From contig DNNT01000152.1 in the NCBI GenBank assembly GCA_003497545.1, positions 6,573 through 15,609 of the forward strand: a DNA stretch of 9,037 bases, read 5' to 3'. Source of the stretch: Arenimonas sp. GTDB taxonomy: Bacteria > Pseudomonadota > Gammaproteobacteria > Xanthomonadales > Xanthomonadaceae. The notes beneath the pieces were generated by a model. The model did no database searches. It saw nothing but the letters and a program-made list of their open reading frames with translations, and was not told the DNA's origin. Below, in pieces: positions 1 through 8,327 of the stretch. A program made the translations under genes and the position numbers. Numbering within the stretch: position 1 is the stretch's first letter; each line of letters begins with the position of its first letter.

Positions 1-379
1 GCAGGGCCACCCAGCTGCCGAAGGAAAAGCCGGCCAGCCACAGCGCGTCGTTGGGGCGCTGCTTGCGCACCCAGTCGGCCACGGCCACCAGGTCGAGCGT
101 TTCGCCGCGGCCGTTGTCGAAGCTGCCCTCGGACTGGCCCACGCCGCGGAAATTGAAGCGCACCGCCGCCAGGCCCAGCTCGCTCAGCGCCCGGGCGGTC
201 ATGGTGACCACCTTGTTGTGCAGGGTGCCGCCGTCGGGCGGGTTCGGGTGGCAGATGACGGCCACGCCGGCGCGTTCCTGGCCCGGTTCGGGCAGGTCCA
301 CCATCAGTTCGATGCGGCCGGCCGGCCCGGCGATGAAGAGCGGGCCGGATTCGGTCGGGAAGGCGGGCACGGCGTCCAT
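1..379 (-). CDS. Alpha/beta hydrolase, COG2945-type (3' end cut off by the window edge)
   Basis: This is the N-terminal 126 codons of a small alpha/beta-hydrolase-fold protein; family members are usually a little over 200 residues, so roughly the last 90 lie outside the window. Visible motifs are the early His-Pro-Asn-Pro segment (residues 44-47) followed by GGTLHNK, then RFNFRGVGQSEG (74-85), and the nucleophile elbow G-F-S-F-G with the putative catalytic Ser at residue 119. These are typical of COG2945 cytoplasmic hydrolases of unknown substrate. The catalytic Asp and His are expected in the missing part. No signal peptide is seen. The ATG lies 16 bp after the stop of the nuclease gene on the same strand, so the two are probably cotranscribed. 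The Shine-Dalgarno sequence is weak (AGGGG about 13 nt upstream), which fits coupling to upstream translation. The family call is secure; the substrate is unknown. Confidence 0.86.
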   Translation of the reverse strand, partial: MDAVPAFPTESGPLFIAGPAGRIELMVDLPEPGQERAGVAVICHPNPPDGGTLHNKVVTMTARALSELGLAAVRFNFRGVGQSEGSFDNGRGETLDLVAVADWVRKQRPNDALWLAGFSFGSWVAL

Positions 380-395
380 GCGCGGATGATAGCCC

Positions 396-2171
396 CTAGC
401 GCGCCAGGTCGAGGCCGATCAGCAGCGGGTCGTGGTCGGACGCGCGCCAGGGGTCGCCGTCGGGATCGGCGCGGTAGTCGAACAGGCCGGCCTCGTCGGC
501 ATTGGCATGCCATTCGGCGGCGCCGCGCAGGCGCGGGGCCAGGCCCGGGTCGAGCAGGGCGTGGTCCAGGCGCGCCGACAGGCCGGCGAACACGAAGGAA
601 TACGGGCGCTCGAGCTTGGCCAGGGCGAAGGCGTCCTGCCAGCCCTTGGCACGCAGCTGGCGCAGCGGGTCTTCCTGGGCGTGGGCGTTGAGGTCGCCGA
701 TGACCAGGTGGCCCACCGGCTTGGTCCCGGTCGGGTCGGTGGCCAGCCAGGCGTGCAGTCGTTCCGCCGATTCGACCCGGGTGGCGTTGAAGCAGGCCTG
801 GCCGTCGCCGGCGTCGGCGTCGCCGCCGGTGGCTTCGTCGCAGCCGCCCTTGGACTTGAAGTGGTTGGCGGCCACCACGAACACCGGCCCGTTGCCGGCG
901 CGGAAGGCCTGCGCCAGCGGCGCGCGGCTGCGGTCGCGGAAGGGGCCGTCGGCCAGCGTGGCCGGGCGGCCCACCGGCGTGAAGCGGCTGGCGCGATAGA
1001 TCAGGCCGACGCGGATGGGGTTGCTGCCCGGGCCGTCGCCCGCGTCCACGAAGCGCCAGTCGGAATGCGGGCCGGCGGCGTTGAGCGCGGCCACGAACTG
1101 CGCCAGCGAGGAGCGCGGGCCGAAGCCGTCGTTCTCGAGCTCCATCAGCGCCGCCAGGTCGGGCTGCAGCGCCTGCACGGTGGCCACCAGCTTGGCCTGC
1201 TGGCGCTGGTAGTCGGCCTGGCTGGCGGCGCCGCGCGCGGTGGGGAAGCCGCCGCCGCGGCCGTCGCCGTTGAACAGGTTGAGCAGGTTGAAGCCGGCGA
1301 TGCGGCGGTCGCCGGGCACCTCGGGCGCGGGCGGGCGCGGCGCCTGTTCGACCCGGGCGATTTCCTCGGTGAGCTGCAGGCGGTAGCTGCCGAAGCGCTG
1401 GTCGAGCACGCCGGCGACGCCGTGCAGGGTGCTGCCGACGCGCAGCGGGTGGGCGTCGTCCTGGCCGGTGGACAGGAACCAGGGCGTGCCCGGGTCCTGG
1501 GCGCGGCGGCCGTCGTCGAGGCGCAGCATCAGCCGGGCGTTTTCGGCGGCGATGGCCAACGCGGCGGCGCCCGGGGGCGCGAGTTCGGTGGGCGCGAACA
1601 GGCGGCCGCCGAAGCTCACCAGCAGTTCGCCGTAGCGGCCCAGGGCGTCGTTGCCGGTCACCGTGAGCGGCGTGGCGATGGCCAGGCGCATGCCTTCGTA
1701 GCGCTCCCAGTCGCTGGCGGCGGCGGGCGCGGTTTCCAGCACCTGCGTGGTGGGCTTGCCGCCCCGGCCCAACACGTCGACGGTGCTCGGCTCGAGCGTG
1801 GTCAGGGTGGCCGAACCTTCGCCCGCTTCCACCACGGTGCCGGTGGCGCGCACGCGGTCGCCCTGGCGCAGGCGCGGCTGGGCGTCGGCGGGACGGGCCA
1901 GGAACAGGCCTTCGGAGGTGGCGGGGTCGTCGTCGGGCGTTTCCGACTGCAGGAAGACGCCGCCCAGGCCGCCGAAGGGAAACGCCACCACGGCCTCCAC
2001 CGTGACCACGCGGCCTTCGAGCGGGCTGCGTTCGCCGCTGCCCTGGACCTGGGCGATGGACACCGGGCCGGCGGCGGCGCCGTCGGGCGGCGCGGCGTTG
2101 GCGGTGTCGGCCACCGGCGGCGTGCAGGCGGTGAGCAGCAGCGGGGACAGCAGCAGGGGCAGGCGGCGCAT
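396..2171 (-). CDS. ExeM/NucH-like endonuclease/exonuclease/phosphatase-family nuclease, predicted lipoprotein
   Basis: The 591-residue product is an envelope or secreted DNase of the ExeM/NucH type. I chose the ATG at 2171 because it gives a short signal sequence with a lipobox (L-T-A-C, Cys16) and has GGAG placed 7 nt upstream; the frame stays open to 2261, but that extension is polar and runs into the cytochrome gene. Residues about 38-275 form the OB-fold-like N-terminal region of this family. The catalytic domain starts near 290 (RIAGFNLLNLFNG). It shows the metal-binding Glu of LMELEND (344/346), Asn436-His437 in NHFKSKG, Asp493 and Asn495 in GDLNAHAQEDP, YSFVF (from 524), LDHAL (Asp536) and the final SDHDPL (Asp579-His580). 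Cys444 and Cys460 flank the family's GQxCxNATR segment and may form a disulfide. All expected catalytic residues are present. The likely role is degradation of extracellular DNA for nutrients or biofilm turnover, which is inference. It lies between cytochrome c5 and the hydrolase. Confidence 0.9.
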   Translation of the reverse strand: MRRLPLLLSPLLLTACTPPVADTANAAPPDGAAAGPVSIAQVQGSGERSPLEGRVVTVEAVVAFPFGGLGGVFLQSETPDDDPATSEGLFLARPADAQPRLRQGDRVRATGTVVEAGEGSATLTTLEPSTVDVLGRGGKPTTQVLETAPAAASDWERYEGMRLAIATPLTVTGNDALGRYGELLVSFGGRLFAPTELAPPGAAALAIAAENARLMLRLDDGRRAQDPGTPWFLSTGQDDAHPLRVGSTLHGVAGVLDQRFGSYRLQLTEEIARVEQAPRPPAPEVPGDRRIAGFNLLNLFNGDGRGGGFPTARGAASQADYQRQQAKLVATVQALQPDLAALMELENDGFGPRSSLAQFVAALNAAGPHSDWRFVDAGDGPGSNPIRVGLIYRASRFTPVGRPATLADGPFRDRSRAPLAQAFRAGNGPVFVVAANHFKSKGGCDEATGGDADAGDGQACFNATRVESAERLHAWLATDPTGTKPVGHLVIGDLNAHAQEDPLRQLRAKGWQDAFALAKLERPYSFVFAGLSARLDHALLDPGLAPRLRGAAEWHANADEAGLFDYRADPDGDPWRASDHDPLLIGLDLAR

Positions 2172-2178
2172 TTCGGGA

Positions 2179-2182
2179 CTCC
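2179..2182 (-). promoter_or_regulatory. Ribosome binding site that decides the nuclease start
   Basis: GGAG on the minus strand is followed by seven bases and then the ATG at 2171. It supports the short lipoprotein form over the longer open frame beginning at 2261. It begins two bases after the T-rich tail of the preceding hairpin. Confidence 0.7.
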
Positions 2183-2184
2183 GG

Positions 2185-2213
2185 AAACGAAGACGCCGCC
2201 CGGAGGCGGCGTC
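2185..2213 (-). terminator. Intrinsic terminator-like hairpin after cytochrome c5, abutting the nuclease RBS
   Basis: On the minus strand the arms GACGCCGCC and GGCGGCGTC (2213-2205 and 2200-2192) form a perfect 9-bp GC-rich stem with a TCCG tetraloop. The interrupted T tract TTCGTTT follows at 2191-2185. It begins 24 nt past the cytochrome c5 stop. The T tract is imperfect, so termination may be partial. The next gene's Shine-Dalgarno follows within two bases, leaving no room for a separate promoter. Confidence 0.8.
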
Positions 2214-2236
2214 GTCGGAAGGGCGTGGGCCCAAGC

Positions 2237-2752
2237 TTACTTCAGGTTGTCGACCATCCACTGCACGGTGGCGATGACCTGCTCGTCGCTGAGGTTGGGG
2301 TTGCCGCCCTTGGCCGGCATGACGCCCGCGGCGCCCTGGAAGCCTTCGATGGCGTGCTTGTTCAGGGTGTCCATGCCCTGGGCGATGCGGGTGGCCCAGG
2401 CGGCCTTCTCGAGCTTGGGCGCGCCGGCGGCACCGGCGGTGTGGCAGGCGCCGCAGAGGTTGGCGTAGATGACCGAGCCGTCCAGGGTGCCGTCGTAGGC
2501 CACCTGGCCGGCGCTGGCGGCGGCCGCAGCCGCGGCGGCCGCGGCCTGGGCGGCGGCGCCGGTGGAGCCGGCGTACACGGCGCCCACCGGGCGCACGCGC
2601 TCGGCCATGGCGCGTTCGGCCACCGGGTTGGGCTCCGGTTCCTGCTGGCTGTTGATGTACACGCCCAGCAGGATCAGGGCCACCGTCAGGCCGATCAGGA
2701 AGACGATGACCATCGAGAAGTGCTTGAGGAAAACCAGGTCGTGGTTGCGCAC
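2237..2752 (-). CDS. Membrane-anchored cytochrome c5-family monoheme protein
   Basis: This is a 171-residue electron carrier held in the inner membrane with its heme domain in the periplasm. Residues about 10-33 form one hydrophobic segment that acts as an uncleaved anchor. A polar segment and an Ala-rich linker (66-79, almost pure Ala) lead to the class I cytochrome c domain. That domain has the heme site C-G-A-C-H (Cys100, Cys103, His104), the family W-x-x-R (Trp119, Arg122) and the axial Met145 in VMPAKGG. The length and the MPAKGG loop fit cytochrome c5. The start is GTG at 2752, supported by AGGA six bases upstream; the next Met (residue 14) would break the anchor. It is the first gene of the minus-strand block, with a recognisable promoter upstream and a terminator-like hairpin after it. 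Its likely role is electron transfer to terminal oxidases. The partner is not known from the sequence. Confidence 0.94.
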   Translation of the reverse strand: MRNHDLVFLKHFSMVIVFLIGLTVALILLGVYINSQQEPEPNPVAERAMAERVRPVGAVYAGSTGAAAQAAAAAAAAAASAGQVAYDGTLDGSVIYANLCGACHTAGAAGAPKLEKAAWATRIAQGMDTLNKHAIEGFQGAAGVMPAKGGNPNLSDEQVIATVQWMVDNLK

Positions 2753-2780
2753 GGGATGTCCTGACAGAGGGCCGGAGCCC

Positions 2781-2789
2781 TGTGGATAA
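2781..2789 (-). promoter_or_regulatory. Perfect DnaA-box 9-mer in the cytochrome c5 leader
   Basis: The minus strand reads TTATCCACA, identical to the strongest E. coli DnaA box. It lies between the TATAAT box (2800-2805) and the GTG start, just downstream of where transcription should begin. A single box outside an origin could bind DnaA and affect transcription, or titrate it. The match is seen directly; any function is inference. Confidence 0.5.
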
Positions 2790-2799
2790 GAAGACGGCG

Positions 2800-2805
2800 A
2801 TTATA
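2800..2805 (-). promoter_or_regulatory. Cytochrome c5 promoter, -10 box
   Basis: The minus strand has a consensus TATAAT, rare in this GC-rich sequence, about 48 bases upstream of the GTG start. Transcription would begin near 2793. At the right spacing (2823-2828) the -35 position reads only TTCCTT, a poor match, so the promoter may need an activator. That -35 position is the edge of the palindrome at 2823-2850. Confidence 0.65.
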
Positions 2806-2822
2806 TCGGCCCGCTCCCGCCC

Positions 2823-2850
2823 AAGGAAGGCGCGGCGCCGGGCCTTCCTT
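2823..2850. promoter_or_regulatory. 28-bp near-perfect palindrome, candidate operator in the divergent promoter region
   Basis: The outer arms AAGGAAGGC (2823-2831) and GCCTTCCTT (2842-2850) are exact inverse complements, and the centre CGGCGCCG (2833-2840) is itself palindromic about the same axis. Only one pair (2832/2841) fails to match. Neither side is followed by a T tract, so it does not look like a terminator. It covers the -35 position of the cytochrome c5 promoter and lies 66 bp upstream of the MASE1-like gene, so a dimeric regulator could control both. No regulator is identified. Confidence 0.5.
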
Positions 2851-2915
2851 CACGCGGCCCTCCCGTTGCATTCTGGCCCTTGGTACGCCGGCCCCACAGG
2901 GGGGGACAGGCACTG

Positions 2916-4514
2916 ATGCATTACCAGCCGCTGGCTTTCCTGCAGGACACGGCCCCGGGCCGCGCTGGCCGCTGGGCGCTGTTCGCGCTGCTGGCCATGC
3001 TGGCCTGGCTGGGCTTCGAGCAGCTCTCGTCGCAGCTTTGGTTCCTGCCCGCCGGCCTGCGCCTGGCCCTGCTGTGGCTGGTGCCGACCCGGCGCTGGGG
3101 CTGGCTGGCAGCCTCGGAAATCGTCGGCCAGGCCATCAAGTCGCTGGTGCTGGGCTTCGACCTGCTGTCGCTGACCTTCCTGGCCGTGGGCGTCGCGCCG
3201 TGGTTCATCTATGCGGCGGTGGTGTACCTGCTGCGCGGCAGCCGGCCGCTGGCCAGCCTCGACAGCCCCACCCGCATGCTGCTGTTCGTGCTGGCCGGCC
3301 TGCTGGGTGCGGCGGGCGTGTCGCCGCTGCTGTGGATGTTCCTGGTCACCTACGAAATGAGCGTGGCCGACACCCTGGCCAGCATGTTCCGCTTCATGTA
3401 CGGCGACCTGATCGGCCAGCTGGTGCTGGCGCCGGTGCTGGTGGCGGTGGCGCACGGCGCCCTGCTGCGGCAGTGGCGGACCGGCCTGTGGCGAGACCTG
3501 GGCGCGGTGGTGCTGGGCGCGCTGGCCATCTTCCTGCTGTTGCAGGCTTACGCCGACCTGGCGATCTACGTGCTGCTGCTGGCGTTCGCGCCGCTTTTCT
3601 TCCTGGGCTTCCGGCACGGCTGGGAAGGCGGTGCACTGGGCACCACCACCCTGGGCGTGGTGATCCAGGCGCTGGTGGCGGCCGGCGTGCTCACGGTGGA
3701 CGTGACCATGCTGCAGCTGGTGCTGGCGGTGGTGGGCGGCGGCGCGCTGGTGCTGGGCGCGGCCAGCACCGCGTTGCGCGAAAGCCACAAGGCGCTGGCG
3801 CTGCGCCACGCCGAACTGGCCGCCAAGACCGAGGAGCTGGGCGCGCTGGCCGGCGAACTGCGCCTGGTCAGCCAGCGTCTGGTGCGGCTGGAAGAACAGG
3901 GCCAGCGCGAACTGGCCAACGAACTCGAATACGAACTGGGCCACGCCATCCACGCGCTGGGCACCCGCATCAGCCTGGCCTTCCGCGAGGTGCGCGACGA
4001 GCAGGGCACGCGTTTCCTGGAATCGCTGCGCGAGCAGGTGCGCGAGATCCAGGACAGCCTGCGCCGCGCCCTGCGCCAGCTGCGGCCGCCGCAGCTCGAC
4101 ACCCACGGCCTGCGCCAGGCGCTGGAAAACGGCCCGCTGCGCGAGATGCTCGACGACAGCGGCGTGGTGTTCGAAGCCAGCTTCGACGGCCCGGCCGACG
4201 CGCTGGGCGAAGACGCGCGCACGGCGGTCTACCGCATGTGCCAGGCGGCGGTGCGCGAAGCGGTGCGGTTGGAAATGGTGCGGCGCTTCGCGCTGCGGCT
4301 GGCGGTGTCGTCGTCGACGGGCGCGGGCCACGACGTGGCCCTGGGCCTGGACCTGGAATTTTCGCCCTACGCCCAGCACGTGCCGCCGCCGCAGCCGGTG
4401 CCCGGCATTTCCGACCGCGTGCTGGCCGAACACGGCAGCTACGACATCGAACCCATCGTTCACGGCCACCGGCACGAAGTGCGCTTCCGCGCCGCGCCGA
4501 CGGGAACCGCATGA
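2916..4514 (+). CDS. MASE1-like membrane protein with degenerate NarL/DesK-type histidine kinase core
   Basis: The product has 532 residues. The first 280 or so are strongly hydrophobic with about eight membrane segments and the MASE1-like LWFLPAGLRLALLWL signature (42-56). A coiled coil (about 287-330) follows, then a dimerisation region resembling HisKA_3. Where active kinases have E-L-H-D-E-L-G, this protein reads E-L-E-Y-E-L-G, so the phospho-acceptor His is Glu338 and the next Asp is Tyr339. The conserved LRPPQLDTHGL motif is kept (389-399). The ATPase region (about 430-530) is reduced: the N-box position reads QAAVREA, and no Asp-x-Gly-x-Gly box is visible. It is therefore probably a non-catalytic sensor or scaffold, which is inference. 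The ATG at 2916 was chosen over an upstream TTG at 2880 because it directly precedes the hydrophobic region. Its stop overlaps the next start by ATGA. No GGDEF or EAL output domain is present. Confidence 0.85.
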   Translation: MHYQPLAFLQDTAPGRAGRWALFALLAMLAWLGFEQLSSQLWFLPAGLRLALLWLVPTRRWGWLAASEIVGQAIKSLVLGFDLLSLTFLAVGVAPWFIYAAVVYLLRGSRPLASLDSPTRMLLFVLAGLLGAAGVSPLLWMFLVTYEMSVADTLASMFRFMYGDLIGQLVLAPVLVAVAHGALLRQWRTGLWRDLGAVVLGALAIFLLLQAYADLAIYVLLLAFAPLFFLGFRHGWEGGALGTTTLGVVIQALVAAGVLTVDVTMLQLVLAVVGGGALVLGAASTALRESHKALALRHAELAAKTEELGALAGELRLVSQRLVRLEEQGQRELANELEYELGHAIHALGTRISLAFREVRDEQGTRFLESLREQVREIQDSLRRALRQLRPPQLDTHGLRQALENGPLREMLDDSGVVFEASFDGPADALGEDARTAVYRMCQAAVREAVRLEMVRRFALRLAVSSSTGAGHDVALGLDLEFSPYAQHVPPPQPVPGISDRVLAEHGSYDIEPIVHGHRHEVRFRAAPTGTA

Positions 4515-5449
4515 AACTGCTGTCGCTGGCGGTGCTGGCCTGTGCGCTGGCCGCCCTGCCGGCCGGGGTGGCGGCGAAGAAGGTGGCCGTCAAGATCGAG
4601 ACGTCGTCGCCAACGCCGGACGCCGACGCACCGTTCATCGCGAAAAGCCTGGTGTTGGCGCCGGAGCGCGTGGCGGGCTTCGAACTGCGCGGCGCCACCG
4701 ACTATCCCGGCCAGCCGCTGCTGGGCGTGAGCCTGAATTACGCGCACGCCGACCTGCCGGAAATGACCCTGCACCTGTTCGTCTACCCGATCGGCCGCGT
4801 GACGCGCGAACAGGCGCTGGCGCAGGTGATGCGGGAGGTGCGCGAGGGCATCGACATGCGCCTCGGGCAATCCCTCGACGGGCGCGTGGATTACGGCGAG
4901 GAAACCAGCCTGGACCTGGGGCGCGTGGAGGAAGACGGCTCCCTGCGTCCGGAATCCGCGCCGGCGGCGGTGCCGCCGCCCGCCGAAGGGGACGAGAACG
5001 CCCGGGTGCTGGCCGTATTCGCACAGGCCGATGACGACTTGTCGCCGCAGCGGGGCCGCGAACTGCCCCTGCAGCTGGCCTTCGACGGGCGCTCGATGGA
5101 CTCGGTGGCGTTTGCCTTCTACCGCGGGCTTTACCTGTTCAAGGGCCGGGCCACGGTGAACGTGGGCGTGGTGCCGGCGGAAACGCTGCACCGCGTGGCG
5201 CGGCGCGCCATGGCGGTGCTGGTGCCGGCCATCGAGGTGCGCAACACCGGTTCCTGCACCAAGCTCGAGATCCAGGTGGACACCAAGGGCAGCGAGGACG
5301 CCATGCAGGAGCAGCTCCTGCGCGGCATGGCCGCCAGCCACCTCCGGGGCGAGCTGGAGAACTGCGCGGCCGAGCTCGACGCCACGGTGCCGCTGGGCAT
5401 GCGGGCGCTGCCGCTGGAATTCCCGCCCGGCACCTGGCAGCAACCCTGA
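4511..5449 (+). CDS. Exported protein of unknown function, translationally coupled to the MASE1-like gene
   Basis: I do not recognise this 312-residue protein. It begins with a Sec signal peptide (Lys2, a hydrophobic core to about residue 20, and an A-x-A type cleavage before Lys23). Cys11 sits in a weakly lipobox-like spot, but the hydrophobic stretch continues past it, so signal peptidase I cleavage is more likely. The mature part has two apparent halves, about 40-140 and 160-305, joined by a Pro/Ala/Glu-rich linker (144-160). The second half carries the only two mature cysteines, Cys249 and Cys285, which could pair in the periplasm. No catalytic motif, repeat or membrane segment was seen. 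The ATG overlaps the stop of the MASE1-like gene, so the two proteins are probably made together and may interact across the membrane; this is inference. A hairpin follows the stop immediately. Confidence 0.88.
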   Translation: MKLLSLAVLACALAALPAGVAAKKVAVKIETSSPTPDADAPFIAKSLVLAPERVAGFELRGATDYPGQPLLGVSLNYAHADLPEMTLHLFVYPIGRVTREQALAQVMREVREGIDMRLGQSLDGRVDYGEETSLDLGRVEEDGSLRPESAPAAVPPPAEGDENARVLAVFAQADDDLSPQRGRELPLQLAFDGRSMDSVAFAFYRGLYLFKGRATVNVGVVPAETLHRVARRAMAVLVPAIEVRNTGSCTKLEIQVDTKGSEDAMQEQLLRGMAASHLRGELENCAAELDATVPLGMRALPLEFPPGTWQQP

Positions 5450-5477
5450 GGCCGCGCCGCCCGTAGGCGACGCGGCC
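5450..5477. terminator. Hairpin between convergent genes, probable bidirectional terminator
   Basis: The arms GGCCGCG (5450-5456) and CGCGGCC (5471-5477) pair perfectly. After one mismatch, an inner CGCC/GGCG stem pairs around the loop CGTA. It fills the 34-bp gap between the stops of the exported-protein gene and the receptor gene. Neither side has a good T tract, so Rho-independent termination is plausible but not certain. Confidence 0.5.
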
Positions 5478-5483
5478 GGTGCT

Positions 5484-7919
<2,436 letters not shown>

Positions 7920-8111
7920 CGGGGTTCCTTCTTCTGGAGGTGACCGACACGACGACGTTGCCCTGGATCCGGAGTGCGAAGGCAGCGCCGTCGCGGTCCG
8001 GGGGCTATTGGCTCAGCCGTGTGTCCCTTTCCGCGCAGGCAAGACGCAACAGACCCGGCAACAGGTCTCGGCGGCGCTCGCGGTGGCGGTGCGGAAGTTC
8101 ATGGCCCACCG

Positions 8112-8141
8112 AGCATGCCGCCCGCCGCGAGGGCCTGTCAA
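8112..8141 (-). promoter_or_regulatory. Candidate promoter of the TonB-dependent receptor
   Basis: The minus strand has a perfect TTGACA (8141-8136), an 18-base spacer and CATGCT (8117-8112), which matches the -10 consensus at three of six positions. Transcription would start near 8105 and give a leader of about 185 nt. A strong -35 with a weak -10 is plausible for a regulated promoter, but no transcript evidence is available. Confidence 0.4.
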
Positions 8142-8169
8142 AGCACGTGGATGCAACGGTGAAGCACGT
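8141..8169. repeat. Direct repeat AAGCACGT with 21-bp phasing, next to the receptor -35 box
   Basis: AAGCACGT occurs at 8141-8148 and again at 8162-8169, exactly 21 bp apart, so both copies face the same side of the helix. The first copy shares its edge base with the TTGACA -35 box. This is the layout expected for a tandem-binding activator upstream of the receptor promoter. The repeat is seen; the function is inferred. Confidence 0.45.
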
Positions 8170-8174
8170 CATCG

Positions 8175-8191
8175 GGAACGATTCATGTTCC
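8175..8191. promoter_or_regulatory. GGAAC-N7-GTTCC dyad, candidate operator
   Basis: GGAAC (8175-8179) and GTTCC (8187-8191) are inverse complements around a 7-base AT-rich centre, giving a 17-bp dyad of the size bound by dimeric helix-turn-helix proteins. It lies between the direct repeat and the hairpin at 8200-8224, in the shared upstream region of the two divergent genes. Confidence 0.35.
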
Positions 8192-8199
8192 GCAACTTG

Positions 8200-8224
8200 C
8201 CGCCGGCAAAAGAAAAACCGGCGG
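8200..8224. other. Hairpin with an A-rich 11-base loop
   Basis: The arms CCGCCGG (8200-8206) and CCGGCGG (8218-8224) pair perfectly around an 11-base loop made of C followed by A-rich sequence (one G). On the minus strand the loop is T-rich. No gene ends just before it on either strand, so it is not an obvious gene terminator. It could mark an unannotated small RNA or a DNA-bending or binding site. Confidence 0.4.
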
Positions 8225-8320
8225 ATCGGCGGGCCCGCTAACCGAATCCCAACATCCGCTTCAGTGTTCGTTTCGACGGCGGCGGACAACCTCGGCCCCG
8301 CAGTACCCCCCAACGTTCGC

Positions 8321-8327
8321 AAGGAGA
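8321..8327 (+). promoter_or_regulatory. Ribosome binding site of the BON-domain gene
   Basis: AAGGAGA is a strong Shine-Dalgarno match. It ends nine bases before the ATG at 8337 and fixes the start of the signal peptide. Confidence 0.8.

Noticed and set aside
2172..2261. N-terminal extension of the nuclease frame to 2261
   Set aside because: It would run through the terminator hairpin into the cytochrome coding region and bury the lipoprotein signal behind 30 polar residues.
432..2468. Long plus-strand open frame (678 codons) opposite the nuclease and cytochrome
   Set aside because: It is antisense to two well-supported genes and shows only low-complexity Gly/Ala/Arg/Val composition typical of GC-rich shadow frames, with no family motif.
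2823..2850. Palindrome considered as a bidirectional terminator
   Set aside because: No T tract follows on either strand, and both flanking genes start rather than end here.
2850..4475. Minus-strand open frame rich in Gln, His and Arg opposite the MASE1-like gene
   Set aside because: The composition reflects reverse reading of Leu/Ala codons. There are no motifs and no start signals.
3038..5449. Continuous plus-strand frame that would fuse a Pro/Arg/Gly-rich segment to the exported protein
   Set aside because: The first 490 or so codons are an out-of-frame shadow of the MASE1-like gene. The real protein starts at 4511 with a signal peptide.
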